From: Karalla daura
Taxonomy: Eukaryota; Chordata; Actinopteri; Chaetodontiformes; Leiognathidae
Length of the DNA: 64,000 nt
Assembly: GCA_029224185.1 (NCBI GenBank)
Contig: CM055189.1
Span: forward strand, 23,364,055-23,428,054
Reading direction: 5' to 3'
Below the pieces are notes generated by a model. The model made no database searches and was not told the origin of the DNA. It saw only the letters and a list, made by a program, of their open reading frames with translations. Shown here piece by piece: positions 48,391-61,660 of the stretch. Within the stretch, counting starts at the first letter, position 1. Every line of letters begins with the position of its first letter. Position numbers and translations under genes: made by a program.

Positions 48391-50790
48391 CCTGTCGTTT
48401 TGGCCAAGATCCCGACCCCGAGCGAGCGAGCCCAAACCCACCATTTGGGGTGTGAGCCGCCTCCGGGGTGGCCCACTCTCACTGGAAAATGCAATCCCGA
48501 GGCCGGCTGTGGCCCCGGAGCTGAGATATTAACCCTCGCCGAAAGTGAAAAAAACGACCACCCCGGACCTGTCGTTTCGGCCGGGATCCCGACCCCGAGC
48601 GAGCGAGCCCAAACCCACCATTTGGGGTGTGAGCCGCCTCCGGGGTGGCCCACGCTCACTGGAAAAAGCAATCCCGAGACCGGCTGTGGCCCCGGAGCTG
48701 AGATATTAACCCTCGCCGAAAGTGAAAAAAACGACCACCCCGGACCTGTCGTTTCGGCCGGGATCCCGACCCCGCGCGAGCGAGCCCAAACCCACGATTT
48801 GGGGTGTGAGCCGCCTCCGGGGTGGCCCACGCTCACTGGAAAAAGCGATCCCGAGGCCGGCTGTGGCCCTGGAGCTGAGATATTAACCCTCGCCGAAAGT
48901 GAAAAAAACGACCACCCCGGACCTGTCGTTTTGGCCAAGATCCCGACCCCGAGCGAGCGAGCCCAAACCCACCATTTGGGGTGTGAGCCGCCTCCGGGGT
49001 GGCCCACTCTCACTGGAAAATGCAATCCCGAGGCCGGCTGTGGCCCCGGAGCTGAGATATTAACCCTCGCCGAAAGTGAAAAAAACGACCACCCCGGACC
49101 TGTCGTTTCGGCCGGGATCCCGACCCCGAGCGAGCGAGCCCAAACCCACCATTTGGGGTGTGAGCCGCCTCCGGGGTGGCCCACGCTCACTGGAAAAAGC
49201 AATCCCGAGACCGGCTGTGGCCCCGGAGCTGAGATATTAACCCTCGCCGAAAGTGAAAAAAACGACCACCCCGGACCTGTCGTTTCGGCCGGGATCCCGA
49301 CCCCGAGCGAGCGAGCCCAAACCCACCATTTGGGGTGTGAGCCGCCTCCGGGGTGGCCCACGCTCACTGGAAAAAGCAATCCCGAGGCCGGCTGTGGCCC
49401 CGGAGCTGAGATATTAACCCTCGCCGAAAGTGAAAAATACGACCACCCCGGACCTGTCGTTTCGGCCGGGATCCCGACCCCGAGCGAGCGAGCCCAAACC
49501 CACGATTTGGGGTGTGAGCCGCCTCCGGGGTGGCCCACGCTCACTGGAAAAAGCGATCCCGAGGCCGGCTGTGGCCCCGGAGCTGAGATATTAACCCTCG
49601 CCGAAAGTGAAAAAAACGACCACCCCGGACCTGTCGTTTTGGCCAAGATCCCGACCCCGAGCGAGCGAGCCCAAACCCACCATTTGGGGTGTGAGCCGCC
49701 TCCGGGGTGGCCCACTCTCACTGGAAAATGCAATCCCGAGGCCGGCTGTGGCCCCGGAGCTGAGATATTAACCCTCGCCGAAAGTGAAAAAAACGACCAC
49801 CCCGGACCTGTCGTTTCGGCCGGGATCCCGACCCCGAGCGAGCGAGCCCAAACCCACCATTTGGGGTGTGAGCCGCCTCCGGGGTGGCCCACGCTCACTG
49901 GAAAAAGCAATCCCGAGACCGGCTGTGGCCCCGGAGCTGAGATATTAACCCTCGCCGAAAGTGAAAAAAACGACCACCCCGGACCTGTCGTTTCGGCCGG
50001 GATCCCGACCCCGCGCGAGCGAGCCCAAACCCACGATTTGGGGTGTGAGCCGCCTCCGGGGTGGCCCACGCTCACTGGAAAAAGCGATCCCGAGGCCGGC
50101 TGTGGCCCTGGAGCTGAGATATTAACCCTCGCCGAAAGTGAAAAAAACGACCACCCCGGACCTGTCGTTTTGGCCAAGATCCCGACCCCGAGCGAGCGAG
50201 CCCAAACCCACCATTTGGGGTGTGAGCCGCCTCCGGGGTGGCCCACTCTCACTGGAAAATGCAATCCCGAGGCCGGCTGTGGCCCCGGAGCTGAGATATT
50301 AACCCTCGCCGAAAGTGAAAAAAACGACCACCCCGGACCTGTCGTTTCGGCCGGGATCCCGACCCCGAGCGAGCGAGCCCAAACCCACCATTTGGGGTGT
50401 GAGCCGCCTCCGGGGTGGCCCACGCTCACTGGAAAAAGCAATCCCGAGACCGGCTGTGGCCCCGGAGCTGAGATATTAACCCTCGCCGAAAGTGAAAAAA
50501 ACGACCACCCCGGACCTGTCGTTTCGGCCGGGATCCCGACCCCGAGCGAGCGAGCCCAAACCCACCATTTGGGGTGTGAGCCGCCTCCGGGGTGGCCCAC
50601 GCTCACTGGAAAAAGCAATCCCGAGGCCGGCTGTGGCCCCGGAGCTGAGATATTAACCCTCGCCGAAAGTGAAAAAAACGACCACCCCGGACCTGTCGTT
50701 TCGGCCGGGATCCCGACCCCGAGCGAGCGAGCCCAAACCCACGATTTGGGGTGTGAGCCGCCTCCGGGGTGGCCCACGCTCACTGGAAAA
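48390..50790 (+). repeat. 'gagaccgg' module of about 13.5 units, copy 2
   Basis: Four 'gagaccgg' units near 48679, 49210, 49918 and 50449 are spaced 3, 4 and 3 units and interleaved with 'ccccgcgcg' and 'ggccaag' units. It also carries 'gaaaaatacg' (T at 49438), absent from copy 1 at 34-36 kb. Matches copy 3 at 2655 bases (15 units) until about 50.79 kb. Confidence 0.78.
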
Positions 50791-51009
50791 AGCAATCCCG
50801 AGGCCGGCTGTGGCCCCGGAGCTGAGATATTAACCCTCGCCGAAAGTGAAAAAAACGACCACCCCGGACCTGTCGTTTTGGCCAAGATCCCGACCCCAAG
50901 CGAGCGAGCCCAAACCCACCATTTGGGGTGTGAGCCGCCTCCGGGGTGGCCCACTCTTACTGGAAAATGCAATCCCGAGGCCGGCTGTGGCCCTGGAGCT
51001 GAGATATTA

Positions 51010-53440
51010 ACCCTCGCCGAAAGTGAAAAAAACGACCACCCCGGACCTGTCGTTTTGGCCAAGATCCCGACCCCGAGCGAGCGAGCCCAAACCCACCATT
51101 TGGGGTGTGAGCCGCCTCCGGGGTGGCCCACTCTCACTGGAAAATGCAATCCCGAGGCCGGCTGTGGCCCCGGAGCTGAGATATTAACCCTCGCCGAAAG
51201 TGAAAAAAACGACCACCCCGGACCTGTCGTTTCGGCCGGGATCCCGACCCCGAGCGAGCGAGCCCAAACCCACCATTTGGGGTGTGAGCCGCCTCCGGGG
51301 TGGCCCACGCTCACTGGAAAAAGCAATCCCGAGACCGGCTGTGGCCCCGGAGCTGAGATATTAACCCTCGCCGAAAGTGAAAAAAACGACCACCCCGGAC
51401 CTGTCGTTTCGGCCGGGATCCCGACCCCGCGCGAGCGAGCCCAAACCCACGATTTGGGGTGTGAGCCGCCTCCGGGGTGGCCCACGCTCACTGGAAAAAG
51501 CGATCCCGAGGCCGGCTGTGGCCCTGGAGCTGAGATATTAACCCTCGCCGAAAGTGAAAAAAACGACCACCCCGGACCTGTCGTTTTGGCCAAGATCCCG
51601 ACCCCGAGCGAGCGAGCCCAAACCCACCATTTGGGGTGTGAGCCGCCTCCGGGGTGGCCCACTCTCACTGGAAAATGCAATCCCGAGGCCGGCTGTGGCC
51701 CCGGAGCTGAGATATTAACCCTCGCCGAAAGTGAAAAAAACGACCACCCCGGACCTGTCGTTTCGGCCGGGATCCCGACCCCGAGCGAGCGAGCCCAAAC
51801 CCACCATTTGGGGTGTGAGCCGCCTCCGGGGTGGCCCACGCTCACTGGAAAAAGCAATCCCGAGACCGGCTGTGGCCCCGGAGCTGAGATATTAACCCTC
51901 GCCGAAAGTGAAAAAAACGACCACCCCGGACCTGTCGTTTCGGCCGGGATCCCGACCCCGAGCGAGCGAGCCCAAACCCACCATTTGGGGTGTGAGCCGC
52001 CTCCGGGGTGGCCCACGCTCACTGGAAAAAGCAATCCCGAGGCCGGCTGTGGCCCCGGAGCTGAGATATTAACCCTCGCCGAAAGTGAAAAATACGACCA
52101 CCCCGGACCTGTCGTTTCGGCCGGGATCCCGACCCCGAGCGAGCGAGCCCAAACCCACGATTTGGGGTGTGAGCCGCCTCCGGGGTGGCCCACGCTCACT
52201 GGAAAAAGCGATCCCGAGGCCGGCTGTGGCCCCGGAGCTGAGATATTAACCCTCGCCGAAAGTGAAAAAAACGACCACCCCGGACCTGTCGTTTTGGCCA
52301 AGATCCCGACCCCGAGCGAGCGAGCCCAAACCCACCATTTGGGGTGTGAGCCGCCTCCGGGGTGGCCCACTCTCACTGGAAAATGCAATCCCGAGGCCGG
52401 CTGTGGCCCCGGAGCTGAGATATTAACCCTCGCCGAAAGTGAAAAAAACGACCACCCCGGACCTGTCGTTTCGGCCGGGATCCCGACCCCGAGCGAGCGA
52501 GCCCAAACCCACCATTTGGGGTGTGAGCCGCCTCCGGGGTGGCCCACGCTCACTGGAAAAAGCAATCCCGAGACCGGCTGTGGCCCCGGAGCTGAGATAT
52601 TAACCCTCGCCGAAAGTGAAAAAAACGACCACCCCGGACCTGTCGTTTCGGCCGGGATCCCGACCCCGCGCGAGCGAGCCCAAACCCACGATTTGGGGTG
52701 TGAGCCGCCTCCGGGGTGGCCCACGCTCACTGGAAAAAGCGATCCCGAGGCCGGCTGTGGCCCTGGAGCTGAGATATTAACCCTCGCCGAAAGTGAAAAA
52801 AACGACCACCCCGGACCTGTCGTTTTGGCCAAGATCCCGACCCCGAGCGAGCGAGCCCAAACCCACCATTTGGGGTGTGAGCCGCCTCCGGGGTGGCCCA
52901 CTCTCACTGGAAAATGCAATCCCGAGGCCGGCTGTGGCCCCGGAGCTGAGATATTAACCCTCGCCGAAAGTGAAAAAAACGACCACCCCGGACCTGTCGT
53001 TTCGGCCGGGATCCCGACCCCGAGCGAGCGAGCCCAAACCCACCATTTGGGGTGTGAGCCGCCTCCGGGGTGGCCCACGCTCACTGGAAAAAGCAATCCC
53101 GAGACCGGCTGTGGCCCCGGAGCTGAGATATTAACCCTCGCCGAAAGTGAAAAAAACGACCACCCCGGACCTGTCGTTTCGGCCGGGATCCCGACCCCGA
53201 GCGAGCGAGCCCAAACCCACCATTTGGGGTGTGAGCCGCCTCCGGGGTGGCCCACGCTCACTGGAAAAAGCAATCCCGAGGCCGGCTGTGGCCCCGGAGC
53301 TGAGATATTAACCCTCGCCGAAAGTGAAAAAAACGACCACCCCGGACCTGTCGTTTCGGCCGGGATCCCGACCCCGAGCGAGCGAGCCCAAACCCACGAT
53401 TTGGGGTGTGAGCCGCCTCCGGGGTGGCCCACGCTCACTG
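51010..53440 (+). repeat. 'gagaccgg' module of about 13.5 units, copy 3
   Basis: Same unit order as copy 2, with 'gaaaaatacg' at 52093 (2655 bases after 49438) and four 'gagaccgg' units between about 51.33 and 53.10 kb. It ends where the next unit has 'gcgatccc' instead of 'gcaatccc'. Confidence 0.78.
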
Positions 53441-54129
53441 GAAAAAGCGATCCCGAGGCCGGCTGTGGCCCCGGAGCTGAGATATTAACCCTCGCCGAAA
53501 GTGAAAAAAACGACCACCCCGGACCTGTCGTTTCGGCCGGGATCCCGACCCCGAGCGAGCGAGCCCAAACCCACGATTTGGGGTGTGAGCCGCCTCCGGG
53601 GTGGCCCACGCTCACTGGAAAAAGCAATCCCGAGGCCGGCTGTGGCCCCGGAGCTGAGATATTAACCCTCGCCGAAAGTGAAAAAAACGACCACCCCGGA
53701 CCTGTCGTTTTGGCCAAGATCCCGACCCCAAGCGAGCGAGCCCAAACCCACCATTTGGGGTGTGAGCCGCCTCCGGGGTGGCCCACTCTTACTGGAAAAT
53801 GCAATCCCGAGGCCGGCTGTGGCCCTGGAGCTGAGATATTAACCCTCGCCGAAAGTGAAAAAAACGACCACCCCGGACCTGTCGTTTTGGCCGAGATCCC
53901 GACCCCGAGCGAGCGAGCCCAAACCCACGATGTGGGCTGTGAGCCGCCTCCGGGGTGGCCCACGCTCACTGGAAAAAGCAATCCAGAGGCCGGCTGTGGC
54001 CCCGGAGCTGAGATATTAACCCTCGCCGAAAGTGAAAAAAACGACCACCCCGGACCTGTCGTTTCGGCCGGGATCCCGACCCCGCGCGAGCGAGCCCAAA
54101 CCCACGATTTGGGGTGTGAGCCGCCTCCG

Positions 54130-56550
54130 GGGTGGCCCACGCTCACTGGAAAAAGCGATCCCGAGGCCGGCTGTGGCCCTGGAGCTGAGATATTAACCCT
54201 CGCCGAAAGTGAAAAAAACGACCACCCCGGACCTGTCGTTTTGGCCAAGATCCCGACCCCGAGCGAGCGAGCCCAAACCCACCATTTGGGGTGTGAGCCG
54301 CCTCCGGGGTGGCCCACTCTCACTGGAAAATGCAATCCCGAGGCCGGCTGTGGCCCCGGAGCTGAGATATTAACCCTCGCCGAAAGTGAAAAAAACGACC
54401 ACCCCGGACCTGTCGTTTCGGCCGGGATCCCGACCCCGAGCGAGCGAGCCCAAACCCACCATTTGGGGTGTGAGCCGCCTCCGGGGTGGCCCACGCTCAC
54501 TGGAAAAAGCAATCCCGAGACCGGCTGTGGCCCCGGAGCTGAGATATTAACCCTCGCCGAAAGTGAAAAAAACGACCACCCCGGACCTGTCGTTTCGGCC
54601 GGGATCCCGACCCCGCGCGAGCGAGCCCAAACCCACGATTTGGGGTGTGAGCCGCCTCCGGGGTGGCCCACGCTCACTGGAAAAAGCGATCCCGAGGCCG
54701 GCTGTGGCCCTGGAGCTGAGATATTAACCCTCGCCGAAAGTGAAAAAAACGACCACCCCGGACCTGTCGTTTTGGCCAAGATCCCGACCCCGAGCGAGCG
54801 AGCCCAAACCCACCATTTGGGGTGTGAGCCGCCTCCGGGGTGGCCCACTCTCACTGGAAAATGCAATCCCGAGGCCGGCTGTGGCCCCGGAGCTGAGATA
54901 TTAACCCTCGCCGAAAGTGAAAAAAACGACCACCCTGGACCTGTCGTTTCGGCCGGGATCCCGACCCCGAGCGAGCGAGCCCAAACCCACCATTTGGGGT
55001 GTGAGCCGCCTCCGGGGTGGCCCACGCTCACTGGAAAAAGCAATCCCGAGACCGGCTGTGGCCCCGGAGCTGAGATATTAACCCTCGCCGAAAGTGAAAA
55101 AAACGACCACCCCGGACCTGTCGTTTCGGCCGGGATCCCGACCCCGAGCGAGCGAGCCCAAACCCACCATTTGGGGTGTGAGCCGCCTCCGGGGTGGCCC
55201 ACGCTCACTGGAAAAAGCAATCCCGAGGCCGGCTGTGGCCCCGGAGCTGAGATATTAACCCTCGCCGAAAGTGAAAAATACGACCACCCCGGACCTGTCG
55301 TTTCGGCCGGGATCCCGACCCCGAGCGAGCGAGCCCAAACCCACGATTTGGGGTGTGAGCCGCCTCCGGGGTGGCCCACGCTCACTGGAAAAAGCGATCC
55401 CGAGGCCGGCTGTGGCCCCGGAGCTGAGATATTAACCCTCGCCGAAAGTGAAAAAAACGACCACCCCGGACCTGTCGTTTTGGCCAAGATCCCGACCCCG
55501 AGCGAGCGAGCCCAAACCCACCATTTGGGGTGTGAGCCGCCTCCGGGGTGGCCCACTCTCACTGGAAAATGCAATCCCGAGGCCGGCTGTGGCCCCGGAG
55601 CTGAGATATTAACCCTCGCCGAAAGTGAAAAAAACGACCACCCCGGACCTGTCGTTTCGGCCGGGATCCCGACCCCGAGCGAGCGAGCCCAAACCCACCA
55701 TTTGGGGTGTGAGCCGCCTCCGGGGTGGCCCACGCTCACTGGAAAAAGCAATCCCGAGACCGGCTGTGGCCCCGGAGCTGAGATATTAACCCTCGCCGAA
55801 AGTGAAAAAAACGACCACCCCGGACCTGTCGTTTCGGCCGGGATCCCGACCCCGCGCGAGCGAGCCCAAACCCACGATTTGGGGTGTGAGCCGCCTCCGG
55901 GGTGGCCCACGCTCACTGGAAAAAGCGATCCCGAGGCCGGCTGTGGCCCTGGAGCTGAGATATTAACCCTCGCCGAAAGTGAAAAAAACGACCACCCCGG
56001 ACCTGTCGTTTTGGCCAAGATCCCGACCCCGAGCGAGCGAGCCCAAACCCACCATTTGGGGTGTGAGCCGCCTCCGGGGTGGCCCACTCTCACTGGAAAA
56101 TGCAATCCCGAGGCCGGCTGTGGCCCCGGAGCTGAGATATTAACCCTCGCCGAAAGTGAAAAAAACGACCACCCCGGACCTGTCGTTTCGGCCGGGATCC
56201 CGACCCCGAGCGAGCGAGCCCAAACCCACCATTTGGGGTGTGAGCCGCCTCCGGGGTGGCCCACGCTCACTGGAAAAAGCAATCCCGAGACCGGCTGTGG
56301 CCCCGGAGCTGAGATATTAACCCTCGCCGAAAGTGAAAAAAACGACCACCCCGGACCTGTCGTTTCGGCCGGGATCCCGACCCCGAGCGAGCGAGCCCAA
56401 ACCCACCATTTGGGGTGTGAGCCGCCTCCGGGGTGGCCCACGCTCACTGGAAAAAGCAATCCCGAGGCCGGCTGTGGCCCCGGAGCTGAGATATTAACCC
56501 TCGCCGAAAGTGAAAAAAACGACCACCCCGGACCTGTCGTTTCGGCCGGG
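54130..56550 (+). repeat. 'gagaccgg' module of about 13.5 units, copy 4
   Basis: Matches copy 3 at 3186 bases (18 units): 'gaaaaatacg' at 55279, and 'gagaccgg' units near 54.53, 55.05, 55.76 and 56.29 kb. Private change: C to T at 54936 ('caccctggac'). The match ends near 56.55 kb with a 'ccccgcgcg' variant. Confidence 0.78.
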
Positions 56551-56869
56551 ATCCCGACCCCGCGCGAGCGAGCCCAAACCCACGATTTGGGGTGTGAGCC
56601 GCCTCCGGGGTGGCCCACGCTCACTGGAAAAAGCGATCCCGAGGCCGGCTGTGGCCCCGGAGCTGAGATATTAACCCTCGCCGAAAGTGAAAAAAACGAC
56701 CACCCCGGACCTGTCGTTTCGGCCGGGATCCCGACCCCGAGCGAGCGAGCCCAAACCCACGATTTGGGGTGTGAGCCGCCTCCGGGGTGGCCCACGCTCA
56801 CTGGAAAAAGCAATCCCGAGGCCGGCTGTGGCCCCGGAGCTGAGATATTAACCCTCGCCGAAAGTGAAA

Positions 56870-58830
56870 AAAACGACCACCCCGGACCTGTCGTTTTGGC
56901 CAAGATCCCGACCCCAAGCGAGCGAGCCCAAACCCACCATTTGGGGTGTGAGCCGCCTCCGGGGTGGCCCACTCTTACTGGAAAATGCAATCCCGAGGCC
57001 GGCTGTGGCCCTGGAGCTGAGATATTAACCCTCGCCGAAAGTGAAAAAAACGACCACCCCGGACCTGTCGTTTTGGCCGAGATCCCGACCCCGAGCGAGC
57101 GAGCCCAAACCCACGATGTGGGCTGTGAGCCGCCTCCGGGGTGGCCCACGCTCACTGGAAAAAGCAATCCAGAGGCCGGCTGTGGCCCCGGAGCTGAGAT
57201 ATTAACCCTCGCCGAAAGTGAAAAAAACGACCACCCCGGACCTGTCGTTTCGGCCGGGATCCCGACCCCGCGCGAGCGAGCCCAAACCCACGATTTGGGG
57301 TGTGAGCCGCCTCCGGGGTGGCCCACGCTCACTGGAAAAAGCGATCCCGAGGCCGGCTGTGGCCCTGGAGCTGAGATATTAACCCTCGCCGAAAGTGAAA
57401 AAAACGACCACCCCGGACCTGTCGTTTTGGCCAAGATCCCGACCCCGAGCGAGCGAGCCCAAACCCACCATTTGGGGTGTGAGCCGCCTCCGGGGTGGCC
57501 CACTCTCACTGGAAAATGCAATCCCGAGGCCGGCTGTGGCCCCGGAGCTGAGATATTAACCCTCGCCGAAAGTGAAAAAAACGACCACCCCGGACCTGTC
57601 GTTTCGGCCGGGATCCCGACCCCGAGCGAGCGAGCCCAAACCCACCATTTGGGGTGTGAGCCGCCTCCGGGGTGGCCCACGCTCACTGGAAAAAGCAATC
57701 CCGAGGCCGGCTGTGGCCCCGGAGCTGAGATATTAACCCTCGCCGAAAGTGAAAAAAACGACCACCCCGGACCTGTCGTTTCGGCCGGGATCCCGACCCC
57801 GAGCGAGCGAGCCCAAACCCACCATTTGGGGTGTGAGCCGCCTCCGGGGTGGCCCACGCTCACTGGAAAAAGCAATCCCGAGGCCGGCTGTGGCCCCGGA
57901 GCTGAGATATTAACCCTCGCCGAAAGTGAAAAAAACGACCACCCCGGACCTGTCGTTTCGGCCGGGATCCCGACCCCGAGCGAGCGAGCCCAAACCCACG
58001 ATTTGGGGTGTGAGCCGCCTCCGGGGTGGCCCACGCTCACTGGAAAAAGCGATCCCGAGGCCGGCTGTGGCCCCGGAGCTGAGATATTAACCCTCGCCGA
58101 AAGTGAAAAAAACGACCACCCCGGACCTGTCGTTTCGGCCGGGATCCCGACCCCGAGCGAGCGAGCCCAAACCCACGATTTGGGGTGTGAGCCGCCTCCG
58201 GGGTGGCCCACGCTCACTGGAAAAAGCAATCCCGAGGCTGGCTGTGGCCCCGGAGCTGAGATATTAACCCTCGCCGAAAGTGAAAAAAACGACCACCCCG
58301 GACCTGTCGTTTCGGCCGGGATCCCGACCCCGAGCGAGCGAGCCCAAACCCACGATTTGGGGTGTGAGCCGCCTCCGGGGTGGCCCACGCTCACTGGAAA
58401 AAGCAATCCCGAGGCCGGCTGTGGCCCCGGAGCTGAGATATTAACCCTCGCCGAAAGTGAAAAAAACGACCACCCCGGACCTGTCGTTTTGGCCGAGATC
58501 CCGACCCCGAGCGAGCGAGCCCAAACCCACCATTTGGGGTGTGAGCCGCCTCCGGGGTGGCCCACGCTCACTGGAAAAAGCGATCCCGAGGCCGGCTGTG
58601 GCCCCGGAGCTGAGATATTAACCCTCGCCGAAAGTGAAAAAAACGACCACCCCGGACCTGTCGTTTCGGCCGAGATCCCGACCCCGAGCGAGCGAGCCCA
58701 AACCCACGATGTGGGCAGTGAGCCGCCTCCGGGGTGGCCCACGCTCACTGGAAAAAGCAATCCAGAGGCCGGCTGTGGCCCCGGAGCTGAGATATTAACC
58801 CTCGCCGAAAGTGAAAAAAACGACCACCCC
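56870..58830 (+). repeat. 11-unit terminal block, copy A
   Basis: Ordered markers 'ccccaagcg', 'actcttactgg', 'gatgtgggc', 'ccccgcgcg', 'gaggctgg' (near 58239) and 'gatgtgggcagtg' (58708) recur 2832 bases (16 units) later. The right edge is where 'tttcggccgag' (near 58.84 kb) faces 'ttttggccaag' (near 61.67 kb). Confidence 0.76.
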
Positions 58831-59699
58831 GGACCTGTCGTTTCGGCCGAGATCCCGACCCCGAGCGAGCGAGCCCAAACCCACGATTTGGGGTGTGAGC
58901 CGCCTCCGGGGTGGCCCACGCTCACTGGAAAAAGCGATCCCGAGGCCGGCTGTGGCCCCGGAGCTGAGATATTAACCCTCGCCGAAAGTGAAAAAAACGA
59001 CCACCCCGGACCTGTCGTTTCGGCCGGGATCCCGACCCCGAGCGAGCGAGCCCAAACCCACGATTTGGGGTGTGAGCCGCCTCCGGGGTGGCCCACGCTC
59101 ACTGGAAAAAGCAATCCCGAGGCCGGCTGTGGCCCCGGAGCTGAGATATTAACCCTCGCCGAAAGTGAAAAAAACGACCACCCCGGACCTGTCGTTTCGG
59201 CCGGGATCCCGACCCCGCGCGAGCGAGCCCAAACCCACGATTTGGGGTGTGAGCCGCCTCCGGGGTGGCCCACGCTCACTGGAAAAAGCGATCCCGAGGC
59301 CGGCTGTGGCCCCGGAGCTGAGATATTAACCCTCGCCGAAAGTGAAAAAAACGACCACCCCGGACCTGTCGTTTCGGCCGGGATCCCGACCCCGCGCGAG
59401 CGAGCCCAAACCCACGATTTGGGGTGTGAGCCGCCTCCGGGGTGGCCCACGCTCACTGGAAAAAGCGATCCCGAGGCCGGCTGTGGCCCCGGAGCTGAGA
59501 TATTAACCCTCGCCGAAAGTGAAAAAAACGACCACCCCGAACCTGTCGTTTCGGCCGGGATCCCGACCCCGAGCGAGCGAGCCCAAACCCACCATTTGGG
59601 GTGTGAGCCGCCTCCGGGGTGGCCCACGCTCACTGGAAAAAGCAATCCCGAGGCTGGCTGTGGCTCCGGAGCTGAGATATTAACCCTCGCCGAAAGTGA

Positions 59700-61660
59700 A
59701 AAAAACGACCACCCCGGACCTGTCGTTTTGGCCAAGATCCCGACCCCAAGCGAGCGAGCCCAAACCCACCATTTGGGGTGTGAGCCGCCTCCGGGGTGGC
59801 CCACTCTTACTGGAAAATGCAATCCCGAGGCCGGCTGTGGCCCTGGAGCTGAGATATTAACCCTCGCCGAAAGTGAAAAAAACGACCACCCCGGACCTGT
59901 CGTTTTGGCCGAGATCCCGACCCCGAGCGAGCGAGCCCAAACCCACGATGTGGGCTGTGAGCCGCCTCCGGGGTGGCCCACGCTCACTGGAAAAAGCAAT
60001 CCAGAGGCCGGCTGTGGCCCCGGAGCTGAGATATTAACCCTCGCCGAAAGTGAAAAAAACGACCACCCCGGACCTGTCGTTTCGGCCGGGATCCCGACCC
60101 CGCGCGAGCGAGCCCAAACCCACGATTTGGGGTGTGAGCCGCCTCCGGGGTGGCCCACGCTCACTGGAAAAAGCGATCCCGAGGCCGGCTGTGGCCCTGG
60201 AGCTGAGATATTAACCCTCGCCGAAAGTGAAAAAAACGACCACCCCGGACCTGTCGTTTTGGCCAAGATCCCGACCCCGAGCGAGCGAGCCCAAACCCAC
60301 CATTTGGGGTGTGAGCCGCCTCCGGGGTGGCCCACTCTCACTGGAAAATGCAATCCCGAGGCCGGCTGTGGCCCCGGAGCTGAGATATTAACCCTCGCCG
60401 AAAGTGAAAAAAACGACCACCCCGGACCTGTCGTTTCGGCCGGGATCCCGACCCCGAGCGAGCGAGCCCAAACCCACCATTTGGGGTGTGAGCCGCCTCC
60501 GGGGTGGCCCACGCTCACTGGAAAAAGCAATCCCGAGGCCGGCTGTGGCCCCGGAGCTGAGATATTAACCCTCGCCGAAAGTGAAAAAAACGACCACCCC
60601 GGACCTGTCGTTTCGGCCGGGATCCCGACCCCGAGCGAGCGAGCCCAAACCCACCATTTGGGGTGTGAGCCGCCTCCGGGGTGGCCCACGCTCACTGGAA
60701 AAAGCAATCCCGAGGCCGGCTGTGGCCCCGGAGCTGAGATATTAACCCTCGCCGAAAGTGAAAAAAACGACCACCCCGGACCTGTCGTTTCGGCCGGGAT
60801 CCCGACCCCGAGCGAGCGAGCCCAAACCCACGATTTGGGGTGTGAGCCGCCTCCGGGGTGGCCCACGCTCACTGGAAAAAGCGATCCCGAGGCCGGCTGT
60901 GGCCCCGGAGCTGAGATATTAACCCTCGCCGAAAGTGAAAAAAACGACCACCCCGGACCTGTCGTTTCGGCCGGGATCCCGACCCCGAGCGAGCGAGCCC
61001 AAACCCACGATTTGGGGTGTGAGCCGCCTCCGGGGTGGCCCACGCTCACTGGAAAAAGCAATCCCGAGGCTGGCTGTGGCCCCGGAGCTGAGATATTAAC
61101 CCTCGCCGAAAGTGAAAAAAACGACCACCCCGGACCTGTCGTTTCGGCCGGGATCCCGACCCCGAGCGAGCGAGCCCAAACCCACGATTTGGGGTGTGAG
61201 CCGCCTCCGGGGTGGCCCACGCTCACTGGAAAAAGCAATCCCGAGGCCGGCTGTGGCCCCGGAGCTGAGATATTAACCCTCGCCGAAAGTGAAAAAAACG
61301 ACCACCCCGGACCTGTCGTTTTGGCCGAGATCCCGACCCCGAGCGAGCGAGCCCAAACCCACCATTTGGGGTGTGAGCCGCCTCCGGGGTGGCCCACGCT
61401 CACTGGAAAAAGCGATCCCGAGGCCGGCTGTGGCCCCGGAGCTGAGATATTAACCCTCGCCGAAAGTGAAAAAAACGACCACCCCGGACCTGTCGTTTCG
61501 GCCGAGATCCCGACCCCGAGCGAGCGAGCCCAAACCCACGATGTGGGCAGTGAGCCGCCTCCGGGGTGGCCCACGCTCACTGGAAAAAGCAATCCAGAGG
61601 CCGGCTGTGGCCCCGGAGCTGAGATATTAACCCTCGCCGAAAGTGAAAAAAACGACCACC
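59700..61660 (+). repeat. 11-unit terminal block, copy B
   Basis: Partner of copy A at 2832 bases, with 'ccccaagcg' at 59748, 'gaggctgg' near 61071 and 'gatgtgggcagtg' at 61540. The unit just before it carries a private C to T at 59665 ('ggctccgga'). Copy C begins immediately afterwards, so B and C are a true tandem pair. Confidence 0.76.
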
